A stretch of 64,000 bases of DNA. It comes from Stutzerimonas stutzeri. Lineage in GTDB: Bacteria > Pseudomonadota > Gammaproteobacteria > Pseudomonadales > Pseudomonadaceae. The notes beneath the pieces are model-generated. The model was not told the DNA's origin and made no database searches. It saw nothing but the letters and a program-made list of their open reading frames with translations. Positions within the stretch are counted from its first letter, which is position 1, and every line of letters begins with the position of its first letter. Of this stretch, positions 50,539-60,700 are shown piece by piece. The position numbers were made by a program, and so were the translations under genes. The DNA lies in NCBI RefSeq assembly GCF_000590475.1, contig NZ_CP007441.1, forward strand, positions 1,362,091 through 1,426,090, read 5' to 3'.

Positions 50539-50927
50539 TGTGTCGCCCCTATCAGGCTAATCAGGCGGCGCTGATGATCGGACGCACACGCGGTGCATAA
50601 CAGGCCCAGGTTAGTCGGAAAAATACGGATCAGATGATCGATCTGTTCGACCGGTGGGGCTTTTACGCCAGGCGTGCCGAGCGGAAAGCCTGAGCGCCGG
50701 GCATGGCACTGGGGCGCTGAAAGCGCCGGTGAGTGGAAGCAGAGCAGAGCCTGCGACGCCAGGTCACAGTGCTCGCTGCGTTGCTGATCCGGCTTTTTCA
50801 AATCGAACTGCACCTGTTTCGTTGCGGCGCGGGCAGGTGATAGTCCGGTCTGCGTTGTAAAAGCGTGCCGTGCACCACTGTTCCCGGCATGATCCCCGTT
50901 CCGTTCTGCTGCCTATCAAGGACCCCC
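50539..50927. other. Intergenic region between divergent ccoG and cidA
   Basis: In 389 bases I see no convincing gene. A 92-codon leftward frame (50535-50813) has no ribosome-binding site or family resemblance. No clear Anr box was found for ccoG. The region must hold both divergent promoters. Confidence 0.5.
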
Positions 50928-51293
50928 ATGATTCTCAAAGGCCTGACCTGGCTGGTCGTACTGCAATTGCTTGGCAGTGTCATCCACCTCTCTCTACTGC
51001 CCGCTCTGCCCGGACCGATCATCGGAATGGTGTTGCTGTTTGGCGTGCTGTTGCTGCGACGGGGCATTCCGGAGCCCCTGGAAAAGACAGCCGCACTGCT
51101 ACTGCAATACCTGCCATTGCTGCTCATCGTGCCGGCGGCGGGCATCATGACCAGCAGCGATGCCTTGCTTTCTAATCTGCCCGCTATCGCGGCAGGGCTG
51201 ATCCTGTCGCTGGCGGTGACCGTGCCGTTCTGCGGCTGGCTGATGCAGCGGCTGATCAGGCGCATGGATCGCCGCCAGGAGGATCAGGCATGA
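50928..51293 (+). CDS. CidA/LrgA family protein
   Basis: This 121-residue membrane protein has four hydrophobic segments and the family start LKGLTWLVVLQLLGSVIHL, with LPGPIIGMVLLFGVLLLRRG near residue 28. LrgA/CidA proteins are holin-like and work with LrgB/CidB; suggested roles are control of murein hydrolase release and pyruvate or small-acid uptake. AAGGA lies five bases before ATG 50928. The stop overlaps the lrgB start by four bases (ATGA). Confidence 0.93.
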   Translation: MILKGLTWLVVLQLLGSVIHLSLLPALPGPIIGMVLLFGVLLLRRGIPEPLEKTAALLLQYLPLLLIVPAAGIMTSSDALLSNLPAIAAGLILSLAVTVPFCGWLMQRLIRRMDRRQEDQA

Positions 51294-52000
51294 GCAATGT
51301 CGATTGGCGCAACGTCTGGGAGATGACGCTGGATCACCCGCTGTTTTCCGTGGGGCTGACGCTGATCGCCTTCCAACTGGCGCTGGCGCTCTATCGGCGA
51401 AGTGGCTGGCTGGTGCTGCAACCGGTCATGGTCGGCATGCTGTTGGTGGTCGGCACGCTTTATCTGTGCGGGATCGACTATGCGAGCTACCGTGCCGATG
51501 CTTCCATGATCGCCGTGCTGGTTGGCCCTGCAACGGTGGCGCTGGCGGTGCCGTTGTACCGGCACATACGGCGTATTCAGCAATTGTTCTGGCCAATCCT
51601 CATCACGCTGGTCAGCGGTGGGGTACTGGGCGTGGTCCTGACGCTTACGATTGCCGGCGCATTGGGAGCGGACTTCTCCGTACTGATGAGTTTGTCGCCC
51701 AAGGCCGCAACGATGCCGATCGCCATGCTGGTGGCCGAGCAGATTGGCGGCCTCGCTTCGCTGGCCGCGGTATTCGTGATGCTCACCGGCGTGATCGGGA
51801 CAGCGCTAGGGCCGCTGTTACTGGGCTTGGCCGGCGTCGATCATCCAGCGGCACGTGGGCTGAGTTACGGCATCAATGCCCACGCCATTGGCACGGCGCG
51901 GGCGTTGGAGGAGGGCGACGAGTGCGGAGCCTTCGCGGCATTGGGGATGAGTCTGCTGGGCATTCTCATTGCGTTGTTTTTGCCGCTGGCGCTGGGCTGA
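51290..52000 (+). CDS. LrgB family protein (CidB/LrgB)
   Basis: This 236-residue membrane protein has about seven helices. Family signatures are LKALGIDYASY-like (LYLCGIDYASYRADASMIAVLVGPATVALAVPLYRH), SPKAATMPIAMLVAEQIGG near residue 139, and HAIGTARALEEGDECGAFAALGM near 203. It is translationally coupled to the CidA/LrgA gene upstream; the two form the usual two-component membrane unit. No LytSR or LysR regulator lies beside it. Confidence 0.95.
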   Translation: MSNVDWRNVWEMTLDHPLFSVGLTLIAFQLALALYRRSGWLVLQPVMVGMLLVVGTLYLCGIDYASYRADASMIAVLVGPATVALAVPLYRHIRRIQQLFWPILITLVSGGVLGVVLTLTIAGALGADFSVLMSLSPKAATMPIAMLVAEQIGGLASLAAVFVMLTGVIGTALGPLLLGLAGVDHPAARGLSYGINAHAIGTARALEEGDECGAFAALGMSLLGILIALFLPLALG

Positions 52001-52113
52001 GTCTGCTGCCGCGTCGGGGCCTGTAACCGGTCGCTGCTGCCAGTTGTTGCGATGTGCTGTTGCGAACCCGCTATCTACGCCTAGGCTTAGGGCTTTCCAG
52101 CAGGAGCGGTCCG

Positions 52114-52989
52114 ATGTTTGAGCAATTCCAGCGTGGCGAATGCGATGTCAATGGGGTACGGATCAACTATCGAAAGGGTGGATCAGGGCCACCTTTGTTG
52201 TTGCTTCATGGGTACCCACAGACCCACGTGATCTGGCATGAAATTGCCGATCAACTGGCCGCGCGATTCACCGTGGTGGCTGCCGATCTGCGAGGCTATG
52301 GCGACAGCAGCAAGCCTGAAGGCGGCGAATACCATGTCGCCTACAGCAAGCGCGAGATGGCGCGCGATCAGGTCGAACTGATGCGCACGTTGGGTTTCGA
52401 GCGCTTCGACATCCTGGCCCATGACCGCGGTGCGCGAGTCAGTCACCGTCTCGCGATGGATCACCCACAGGCGGTGCGGCGGCTGATCCTGCTCGACATC
52501 GCACCGACCCTGGCGATGTACAGCCAGACTGACGAAACCTTCGCTCGGGCGTACTGGCACTGGTTCTTTCTGATTCGCCCGGCACCGTTGCCGGAAACGC
52601 TGCTCGAGGCTGATCCCGAACTGATCCTGCGCAGCGCCGTGGCCACCCGCGCCGATCATGTCCATCCATTCAGTGATGCGGCTTACGCCGAATACCTGCG
52701 TTGCATGAAGCTGCCCGGCACCATTCACGCATTTTGCGAAGACTATCGAGCCAGCGCTGGCATCGACCTCGAACATGATCGCGAAGATCGCACCGCTGGC
52801 CGGATGATCGAGGCGCCGTTGCTGGTGCTCTGGGGTTCGAGGGGCGTAATCCAGCGCTGTTTCGATCCATTGAAAGAATGGCGAGCGGTGGCGGTAGACG
52901 TGCAAGGCAAGGCGCTGCCGGCCGGTCATTACCTTCCAGAAGAAGTGCCCGAATTGTTGCTGGAGGACGTGCTGCGGTTTCTTGTCTGA
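52114..52989 (+). CDS. Haloacetate dehalogenase-like alpha/beta hydrolase
   Basis: The protein has 291 residues (ATG 52114 with CAGGAG eight bases before). The alpha/beta hydrolase plan is HGYPQTHVIWHEIA, DLRGYGDSSKP, the nucleophile Asp in LAHDRGARVSHRLAMDHP near residue 110, and the late His in AGHYLPEEVPE near 276. The HDRGAR elbow with Asp (rather than Ser), plus YWHWFF and the following His/Tyr residues, are those of fluoroacetate/haloacetate dehalogenases (DehH1). Activity on fluoroacetate is plausible; epoxide hydrolase relatives share the Asp. It is a single-gene unit. Confidence 0.85.
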   Translation: MFEQFQRGECDVNGVRINYRKGGSGPPLLLLHGYPQTHVIWHEIADQLAARFTVVAADLRGYGDSSKPEGGEYHVAYSKREMARDQVELMRTLGFERFDILAHDRGARVSHRLAMDHPQAVRRLILLDIAPTLAMYSQTDETFARAYWHWFFLIRPAPLPETLLEADPELILRSAVATRADHVHPFSDAAYAEYLRCMKLPGTIHAFCEDYRASAGIDLEHDREDRTAGRMIEAPLLVLWGSRGVIQRCFDPLKEWRAVAVDVQGKALPAGHYLPEEVPELLLEDVLRFLV

Positions 52990-53271
52990 GGTCCTGCGGC
53001 TGTTATATCCGATTTATCGATTGATTCGTGCGGAATAATCCATCCAAGCACGCAGCAGGCCAATGGAAGATGGCCTCGTTCGCTGACCGGCGCGCTATGT
53101 CGCTGATCCGGTCGATGTGCGCCTCAGTCGCGACACTTTCCATCGGGCAGGTTGCCGAATACGAGGGTCGCGGCTGGCAGGCGAGTCTGGAAGCTAACCC
53201 AATCATGCTGAGCGAGTCGTCCGGCAAAACGCGAAGAACCGGAACACAAAACCAGAAAGAGGAAGACCGAA

Positions 53272-53871
53272 ATGGCGAAGATTCTTGTGCTTTATCACTC
53301 GATGTACGGCCACATCGAAACCATGGCCAACGCCGTCGCCGAGGGCGCACGCCGCGTCGAGAGTGCCGAGGTGACCATCAAGCGCGTTCCAGAAACTATG
53401 CCGGAGGAGGCCTTCAAGAACGCCGGCGGCAAGATCGATCAGCCCGCACCGGTTGCCAGCCCGGCCGAACTGCCCGATTACGATGCCATCATCTTCGGCA
53501 CGCCAACCCGCTTCGGCAACATGTCCGGGCAGATGCGCAACTTCCTCGACCAGACCGGGGGCCTCTGGGCCAAGGGCGCGCTGCACGGCAAGGTGGCCAG
53601 CGTGTTCACCTCCACCGGGACCGGTGGCGGCCAGGAGATGACCATCACCTCGACCTGGACCACTCTGGCGCACCACGGAATGATCATCGTGCCGACCGGC
53701 TACGGCATCGGTGAGTTCTTCGATATTTCTGCAGTCAACGGCGGCACGCCTTATGGTGCTTCGACCATCGCCGGTGGAGATGGCTCGCGTCAGCCGTCCG
53801 AGAAGGAGCTGACCATCGCTCGCTATCAGGGCGAACTGGTCGCTCAGACCGCCGTCAAGCTGAAAGGCTGA
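53272..53871 (+). CDS. wrbA: NAD(P)H:quinone oxidoreductase, type IV (WrbA)
   Basis: This 199-residue flavodoxin-like FMN enzyme reduces quinones in two-electron steps, limiting redox cycling. The N-terminal phosphate-binding loop is YHSMYGHIETMANAVAEGA (residues 8-26). PTRFGNMSGQMRNFLDQTGGLW near 78 is the family segment, and FTSTGTGGGQEMT near 112. GAGGAAG before the ATG is a strong ribosome-binding site. The stretch 52990-53271 before it shows no gene. It is convergent with a GNAT gene, with no terminator seen between. Confidence 0.95.
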   Translation: MAKILVLYHSMYGHIETMANAVAEGARRVESAEVTIKRVPETMPEEAFKNAGGKIDQPAPVASPAELPDYDAIIFGTPTRFGNMSGQMRNFLDQTGGLWAKGALHGKVASVFTSTGTGGGQEMTITSTWTTLAHHGMIIVPTGYGIGEFFDISAVNGGTPYGASTIAGGDGSRQPSEKELTIARYQGELVAQTAVKLKG

Positions 53872-53931
53872 CCGCACGGCGCGGCGCCTGGCGGTTCGTG
53901 ATCGCTGGGCGTCGCGTCAATTCATGGCGAA

Positions 53932-54420
53932 TCATTCCCTGTTCAACAGCAATCCATACATCAGTTCATCGACATAGCGGTCCTCGCAGGCGCGTTTGTA
54001 CGCTGCCCTCTGAACACCTTCGAGAACGAATCCAAAGCGCTCATAGAAGGCGATGGCGCGCGGATTGTCGGCTTCCACGGTCAGTTCTACGCGAGTGATG
54101 CCGGCTCTGCGCAGATGGGCCAGGGCATCGTTCATCATCGCGCTGGCGATACCGCTGCCCTGCGCTTCCGGTGCCACCGCCAGGGTTCCCAGATAGGCGA
54201 CATGCGCGGCGCGGCCAAGATGCCGGCGCACCTGATAGAACCCCTGAACGCGACCTTCGACTTCGACGACGTAGAAACTACCGCTTTCGAACAGCGGATC
54301 GAATACCGTGCCGAAGGCTTCGCGCGGCATCGGATCGAAGCCGAGAAACGGCACTACTGCTTCGTGCATGTAGATGTCATAGACCCGATCGAAATCGGTG
54401 GGGATTACCAGTCGGCGCAT
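53932..54420 (-). CDS. GNAT family N-acetyltransferase
   Basis: This 162-residue acetyltransferase begins MRRLVIPTDFDRVYDIYMHE. The acetyl-CoA loop is LGTLAVAPEAQGSGIASAMMNDAL near residues 83-106, and VELTVEADNPRAIAFYERFGFVLEGVQRAAYK is the standard C-terminal part. The sequence suggests an amino acid or small-amine acetyltransferase, but the substrate is not known. Start ATG 54420 gives the family-length protein. It follows the SNF2 helicase gene by 16 bases and is probably co-transcribed with it. Confidence 0.9.
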   Translation of the reverse strand: MRRLVIPTDFDRVYDIYMHEAVVPFLGFDPMPREAFGTVFDPLFESGSFYVVEVEGRVQGFYQVRRHLGRAAHVAYLGTLAVAPEAQGSGIASAMMNDALAHLRRAGITRVELTVEADNPRAIAFYERFGFVLEGVQRAAYKRACEDRYVDELMYGLLLNRE

Positions 54421-54436
54421 CGTCGGCCTTCCTGCA

Positions 54437-57400
54437 CTACGGTAGCGGCGCGAACAACGCCTCGATGTCGCTTGGCTCCAATTGCCACTCACTCCGATGG
54501 CCGGCGTCCAGCACGCCGGCCGCCAGCTCGGCCTTGTGCCGCTGCAACTGTTGAATCTTTTCCTCAACCGTGGCGCGCGCAATCAGTTTGTAGACGAATA
54601 CGGGCTTGTCCTGACCGATACGGTGGGCGCGGTCGGTGGCCTGGTTTTCCGCCGCGGGATTCCACCAGGGATCGTAGTGGATCACGGTGTCGGCGGCGGT
54701 CAGGTTCAGGCCCGTGCCGCCGGCCTTGAGACTGATCAGAAACAGCGGCACTTCGCCGCTCTGGAAGCGCCGCACGGGCGTGCGCCGGTCCTTGGTGTCG
54801 CCGGTGATCTGAACGTAGTCGATGGCGCGGCTGCGCAGCTCTTCTTCGATCAGCGCGAGCATTGAAGTGAACTGTGAAAACAGCAGGATGCGGCGTCCCT
54901 CGGCCAACAGCTCGGTGAGCATCTCCATCAGACTGTCGAGCTTGCCCGAGCTGCTCCCGCGTGTCGGCTTGGTGGCGTCGCTCTTGACCAGACGCAGATC
55001 GCAGCAAACCTGGCGCAGCTTGAGCAACGCATCGAGAATGACGATCTGGCTGCGCGCCAACCCTTTGCGGTCGATCTCGTCGCGTACCTTGCTGTCCATC
55101 GCCAATCGCACGGTTTCATAGAGGTCGCGTTGGGCTGCGTTCAGCTCTACCCAATGCAGGATTTCATTCTTGGCAGGCAGCTCGCGCGCCACCTGCTCCT
55201 TGCGCCGTCGCAACAGGAATGGCTTGATCCGGTTCGTGAGGTGCTGCAACCGATCGCTATCCCCGTTCTTCTCGATAGGGTTGCGGTAATCGCGGTTGAA
55301 GCGCTTCGCATCGCCCAGCCAGCCGGGCATGAGGAAGTTGAACAGGGACCATAACTCGCCCAAGTGGTTTTCCAGAGGCGTGCCGGTGAGGCAAAGGCGC
55401 TGACGGGTGTTCAGGCGTCCGGCGGCCTGGGCGGCTTTGCTGCTGGCGTTTTTGATGTTCTGCGCTTCATCGAGCACCAGTACGTGCAAGGGCAGTTCGA
55501 CGAGCCGGTCGATATCCCTGGGCAGCAGCGCATAGGTGGTGAACAAAACGTCGTATTCGGTCAGGTGCTCATAGTGCTGCTGGCGCGATGAGCCATGCAG
55601 CGTGACCACCTTCAGTGCGGGTGCGAAGCGGGCCGCTTCGTCCTGCCAGTTGGGTATGAGGCTGGTGGGCATGACCACCAGACAGGGGCGATCGAGGCGG
55701 CCTGCCTCTTTTTCCAGGAGCAGATGCGCCAGGGTTTGCAGCGTCTTGCCCAGGCCCATGTCATCGCCGAGGATGCCGCCGACCTCAAGGGTGCGTAGCG
55801 TCTGCATCCAGCGCAGACCGTCCAGCTGGTACGGCCGTAACTGCGCATTCAGGCCGACCGGCGCGCTAACCGTCTGCTGGCGATAGTCGCGCAGCCGTTG
55901 TGCAAACTCGCGCGCCTGCTCGCCGCCATGCCATTGCGGTGTCAGAGCATCCAGTTGTGTCAGTCGTGCCGCATCGGCGCGGCCCAGACGAACTATGTCG
56001 GCGCTTGGCTGGTCGCCGCCCAGGTACAGTTCGGCAAGGGTCGCCAGAATCGCTTTCAGGCGACCAAATGGCAGCAGCACTTGCAAGGGGCGGTCATCCT
56101 CTGCGCGGCGCTTGTCGAGCTGCACGCGTAGGGTTTCGTCGTCGGCGCGTCGAGCCAGGGCTTGCTGGGAAAGCAGCGCAGGGTTTCGGCGGATCAGGCC
56201 GAGCAGGACTGGCAACAGGCTGATGCGTTCGCCTTCGACGATAATGCCGAGCTCAAGATCGAACCAGTTATGCTCCGGAGGCTCGTCGAGCTCGACGTAC
56301 CAGGCATCCACGGGCGTCAGGTCATAAGCGAAGCCGGGCTGCATGGCGATCCACCAGCCTTTTTCGCGCAACTGCGGCAAATGCTCCTGGACGAAGTGCA
56401 GCCAGGCGGCTTCGCTGGGCAGCTCGTACATTTCCGCCGAATCCTTCGGCAAGGCCAGGCTTTGTCGCAGCGACGGGCGAAAGCCCAGGTGTTTCAGCTG
56501 CTGGCGCAGCGCCTGCTCCGCTGCGGGTTGGCGAGCCATGCTGAGCACCCTTTCGCCGTCGGTCTGACGGATGCGCTGCTCGGCTTTGGCGTTGCCGTGC
56601 ACGCTGATTTTACCGTAGACGAAACTGAGCCCCGCCCGGTGCTGCAGCTCGTTCACCATGCGCCCGCTGCTCGGCTGGTAGTTGACGGAGTGATGGCTGC
56701 CGAGGGCAAGCTGGGCGATGGGTATCACATCGTCGATCCGCTGTTCTTGCGCCTTGGCTGGTGCTGGAAGCTGCGGGGCGATTTCATTGAGCGACAGGCT
56801 GAATAGTGCAGCTTGGGCTGAGGGAACCGAGGGTGCGGCGAGCAGGTGCCTGGCCAGCGCCACCGTCAAGCCATGATTCACCAGGCCGACTTCGTTTCGC
56901 TGTTCGTCGAGGTAGTACAGCGGATCCACCGCGGTGAGCAGCTCATCCACCCGTTCGTTCATGTCCAGGCTGGGGCGGAAGGATCCATCGGGCTGCTGCG
57001 TCCAATTGAAACGCGCCTGGCGAGACAGGCCAGATTGCAGCGGTGGGCGGGTCCATTCGACGTAGGCGCGGCCGGTTTCCAGGATCAGGCGCAGGGCCTC
57101 GCCGCCGTTTTCGCCGCTGAGCATGAATGCATGGGTGGCGCCTCGGCCCAGCGTCAGGAGCGCCGCGATATGCAAGTCCAACGGCTGCATGAAACGGGGT
57201 TGGCGAAAGCTGGCTTCGCGTATGCCGTAATAGGGCTGCCTTTCGCCAAAGGATCCGTCCGTTCGCAGCCGTACCTTGTAGACCTCGATGTGTACGTCCG
57301 GCATGACTCGATAATGAAGGCACCACTGCTGGCCGGTGTTTTGGGGGTTGCCCAACGCCAGCGAAAGTTGGGACAACCAGTGTTCCACGGTGCCTGGAAG

Positions 57401-57727
57401 CTGATCGTCCGGCTCGGCGGCTGTGTTTGATGCCGGGTGTTCGGCCTGACGTTCGAGATAAAGAATGAGTGCCGCCGCATGCTTGCAGTTGAGGCCTACC
57501 GGACAGCTGCAGATGCAGCTGAGCCCACCGTTACCGGACAGTTGCAGCGATTGCCGATACTGGTTGCCCGCGGCCCCTCGGCAGCTGCCTTCCACGAATC
57601 GTGCGTCTTCACGCAGCAGCCTGACACGCCCCTCTCGGGAATATTGCAGCCCGCGGGCAAGCGCGTTTTCGGAAAACGGAAGCCGCCAGGTTGGCGGCAT
57701 ATGGGCCAGAAAACTACCGGACATCAA
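54437..57727 (-). CDS. SNF2-family helicase with N-terminal SWIM zinc finger
   Basis: This 1096-residue DNA-dependent ATPase has an N-terminal SWIM zinc finger (Cys73-x-Cys75-x5-Cys81-x-His83) for nucleic acid or protein contact. A middle domain of about 500 residues is followed by the SNF2 motor: Walker A DDMGLGKTLQTLAHLL near 660, DEAQ box VLDEAQNIKN near 765, and the helicase C motifs LISLKAGGTGLNLTAADTV and DRAHRIGQDKPV near 1010-1040. Bacterial SWI2/SNF2 proteins resemble RapA-like remodelers; the target is unknown. It lies between mfd and a GNAT gene on the same strand, and no methylase or defence genes accompany it. Confidence 0.93.
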   Translation of the reverse strand: MMSGSFLAHMPPTWRLPFSENALARGLQYSREGRVRLLREDARFVEGSCRGAAGNQYRQSLQLSGNGGLSCICSCPVGLNCKHAAALILYLERQAEHPASNTAAEPDDQLPGTVEHWLSQLSLALGNPQNTGQQWCLHYRVMPDVHIEVYKVRLRTDGSFGERQPYYGIREASFRQPRFMQPLDLHIAALLTLGRGATHAFMLSGENGGEALRLILETGRAYVEWTRPPLQSGLSRQARFNWTQQPDGSFRPSLDMNERVDELLTAVDPLYYLDEQRNEVGLVNHGLTVALARHLLAAPSVPSAQAALFSLSLNEIAPQLPAPAKAQEQRIDDVIPIAQLALGSHHSVNYQPSSGRMVNELQHRAGLSFVYGKISVHGNAKAEQRIRQTDGERVLSMARQPAAEQALRQQLKHLGFRPSLRQSLALPKDSAEMYELPSEAAWLHFVQEHLPQLREKGWWIAMQPGFAYDLTPVDAWYVELDEPPEHNWFDLELGIIVEGERISLLPVLLGLIRRNPALLSQQALARRADDETLRVQLDKRRAEDDRPLQVLLPFGRLKAILATLAELYLGGDQPSADIVRLGRADAARLTQLDALTPQWHGGEQAREFAQRLRDYRQQTVSAPVGLNAQLRPYQLDGLRWMQTLRTLEVGGILGDDMGLGKTLQTLAHLLLEKEAGRLDRPCLVVMPTSLIPNWQDEAARFAPALKVVTLHGSSRQQHYEHLTEYDVLFTTYALLPRDIDRLVELPLHVLVLDEAQNIKNASSKAAQAAGRLNTRQRLCLTGTPLENHLGELWSLFNFLMPGWLGDAKRFNRDYRNPIEKNGDSDRLQHLTNRIKPFLLRRRKEQVARELPAKNEILHWVELNAAQRDLYETVRLAMDSKVRDEIDRKGLARSQIVILDALLKLRQVCCDLRLVKSDATKPTRGSSSGKLDSLMEMLTELLAEGRRILLFSQFTSMLALIEEELRSRAIDYVQITGDTKDRRTPVRRFQSGEVPLFLISLKAGGTGLNLTAADTVIHYDPWWNPAAENQATDRAHRIGQDKPVFVYKLIARATVEEKIQQLQRHKAELAAGVLDAGHRSEWQLEPSDIEALFAPLP

Positions 57728-57766
57728 TCAGCGCGCCGCCTCGGTTAGTGCACGTGTACCGCATCC

Positions 57767-60700
57767 TCACCCGCTCGCTGTGGCCAGTCGCTCGAGCAAG
57801 GCTTCGAGCGTGTTGAAGCGCTCTTCAGGTCGTTCCATCGGCACCTGAAATTTGAACACCGTGGCGCCTTCGAACTTGTAGCGTTTGGGCTGGCTCTGAA
57901 TCAGCTTGATCAGCACCATCGGATCGACGCTGGTATCCGCGGCGAACTCGATACGGCCACCCTGCGGGCCCGCATCGATCTTGGTTATGCCGAGGTTAGC
58001 GGCCTGCAGCTTGAGCAGCGTCAGCCTGACCAAATGTTTGGCTGGCTCGGGCAACAGCCCGAAGCGATCGATCATTTCGACCTGCAGTTCGCGTAGGCCG
58101 TTCTCGTCGGCGGCGTTGGCGATGCGCTTGTAGAGGATCAGTCGTGCGTGTACGTCGGGCAGGTAGTCTTCAGGAATCAACGCCGGTACGCGCAGGTTGA
58201 TTTCCGGGCCGCCGCCCAACGGCTGGTCAAGGTTTGGTTGCTCGCCTTTCTGGATCGACTTGACCGCTCGCTCGAGCATTTCCATATAAAGCGTGAAACC
58301 GACCGCCTGGATCTGCCCGCTCTGGCCATCGCCGAGCAGCTCGCCCGCGCCGCGTATTTCCAGATCGTGGGTGGCGAGGACGAAGCCTGCGCCCAGGTCC
58401 TGTGCGTTGGCGATGGCTTCCAAACGCTTTTCGGCATCAGGCGTCATGGCCTTGCGCGGCGGGGTCAGCAGATAGGCATAGGCTTGGTGGTGGCTGCGAC
58501 CGACGCGACCGCGCAACTGATGCAGCTGGGCCAGACCGAATTTGTCCGCGCGTTCGATGATGATGGTGTTGGCGCTGGGCACGTCGATGCCGGTCTCGAT
58601 GATGGTCGAGGCGATCAGCACGTTGAAGCGCTTGTGGTAGAAGTCCCCCATCACCTGTTCCAGCTCACGCTCGCGCATCTGCCCGTGCCCGACACCGATG
58701 CGCGCTTCGGGCACCAGCTCGGCGAGGTCGGCAGCGCATTTCTCGATGGTCTTGACGTCGTTGTGCAGGTAGTAGACCTGGCCGCCACGCAGCAGCTCGC
58801 GTAGTAGCGCTTCCTTGATCACCGAGTTCTGCTGCTCCATGACGAAGGTGCGCACCGACAGCCGACGTGCCGGCGGCGTGGCGATGATCGACAGGTCGCG
58901 CATGCCGGCCACCGCCATGTTCAAGGTGCGCGGAATCGGGGTGGCGGTCAGGGTGAGGATGTCCACTTCACTGCGCAGCGCCTTGAGCTGCTCTTTCTGG
59001 CGCACCCCGAAGCGGTGTTCCTCGTCGATGATGACCAGGCCCAGATTCGTGAACTTCACATCGTCCTGCAGCAGTTTGTGGGTGCCGATGAGAATGTCGA
59101 CCTTACCTTCGGATAATTCCTGCACCGCGGCCTGGATTTCCTTGGCCGACTTGAAGCGGCTCATCACCTCGACGCGTACCGGCCAGTCGGCGAAGCGGTC
59201 ACGGAAACTGTTGTAGTGCTGCTGGGCGAGGAGGGTAGTCGGCACCAGCACCGCAACTTGCCGGCCGCTGTGCACGGCGATGAACGCCGCGCGCATGGCC
59301 ACTTCCGTCTTGCCGAAACCGACGTCGCCACAGATCAGCCGGTCCATGGGCCGTGGCGCCAGCATGTCGGTGCGAACCGCTTCGATGGCGGCCTGCTGGT
59401 CCGGGGTCTCTTCGAACGGGAAGCCGGCGCTGAAGGTCTCGTAATCGAGCTGCGGATCTTCGAAAGCGTGGCCTTCGCGTGCGGCGCGGCGCGCGTAAAT
59501 ATCGAGCAGCTCGGCGGCGACATCGCGGACCTGCTCGGCTGCTTTGCGCTTGGCCTTCTGCCAGGTTTCCGAGCCGAGGCGGTGCAGCGGTGCCAGGGCA
59601 TCGTCGCTGCCGGTGTAGCGCGCGATCAGGTGCAGGCTGGAAACCGGTACGTAAAGCTTGGCTTCCTCGGCGTATTGCAGCATGAGGAACTCGGCGGCCT
59701 GGCCTTCAATTTCCAGCGTGACCAGACCTTGGTAGCGCCCGACGCCGTGGTCGATATGTACCACCGGCGCGCCTTCGCGCAACTCGGTGAGGTTCTTGAT
59801 GACGTTCTCGCCGGCATCGCGCCCTTTCTCGCGACGCCGGCGCTGCATGATGCGCTGGCCGAACAGCGGGCTCTCGGCGATCAGCGCCAGTGTCGGGTCT
59901 TGCAACAGCAGCCCGTCATCCAATGGCGCGATGGTGATTGCCAATCGCTCGCCGCTTTCGACGAATTGTGGCCAGCCGGCGACTTCCTGCGGGCGCAGCT
60001 TCAGTCTTGCCAACAGTTCAAGTAGAACCTCGCGACGCCCGGCTGATTCGGCGGTGAACAGCACCCGGCCGGAGAACTCGTCGAGGAAGCGGCGCAGCGC
60101 GCCCAGCGGCTCGCTGGCCTTGGCATCTATCGCCAACTCAGGAAAGCGGCTGGCCGGAAAGCGCTCGCGACCGATGCCCGTTTCCACATCGTCCTGGCTG
60201 ACCACCACGCGCGGCCAGGATTTAAGGTGGGCGAAGCAATCCTCCACGGGCATGAACAGCTCGGCGGGCGGCAACAGCGGCCGTTCGGGATCGACGCGGC
60301 GTTCCTCGTAGCGATTGCGTACGTCCTTCCAGAAATGCTCGGCCGCCTGCTCGATTCCCGGTAACGAGAACACCTGGGTGTCCTCCGGCAGATAGTCGAA
60401 CAGCGTCGAGGTTTCGTCGAAGAACAGCGGCAGGTAATACTCGATACCCGCCGGGGTGATTCCCGTGGACAGATCCTGGTAAACCGGGCAACGACGGAAA
60501 TCCACGTCGAAGCGCTCGCGAAACCGCGCGCGAAACCCGGTCACCGACTCTTTCTTCAGGGGAAATTCACGCGCGGGCAGGAGGCGAATCGACTCCACCT
60601 TGTCGATCGATCGCTGGTTCTCCGGATCGAAGGTGCGCAGCGTCTCGATTTCGTCGTCGAACAGGTCGATGCGGTAGGGCAGTGGGCTGCCCATAGGGAA

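Noticed and set aside
50535..50813. 92-codon minus-strand frame between ccoG and cidA
   Set aside because: No ribosome-binding site, no family signature, and it overlaps the expected promoter region.
54437..57727. SNF2 helicase as a DISARM or other restriction component
   Set aside because: No methylase, DUF1998, PLD or nuclease gene accompanies it; neighbours are mfd and a GNAT.
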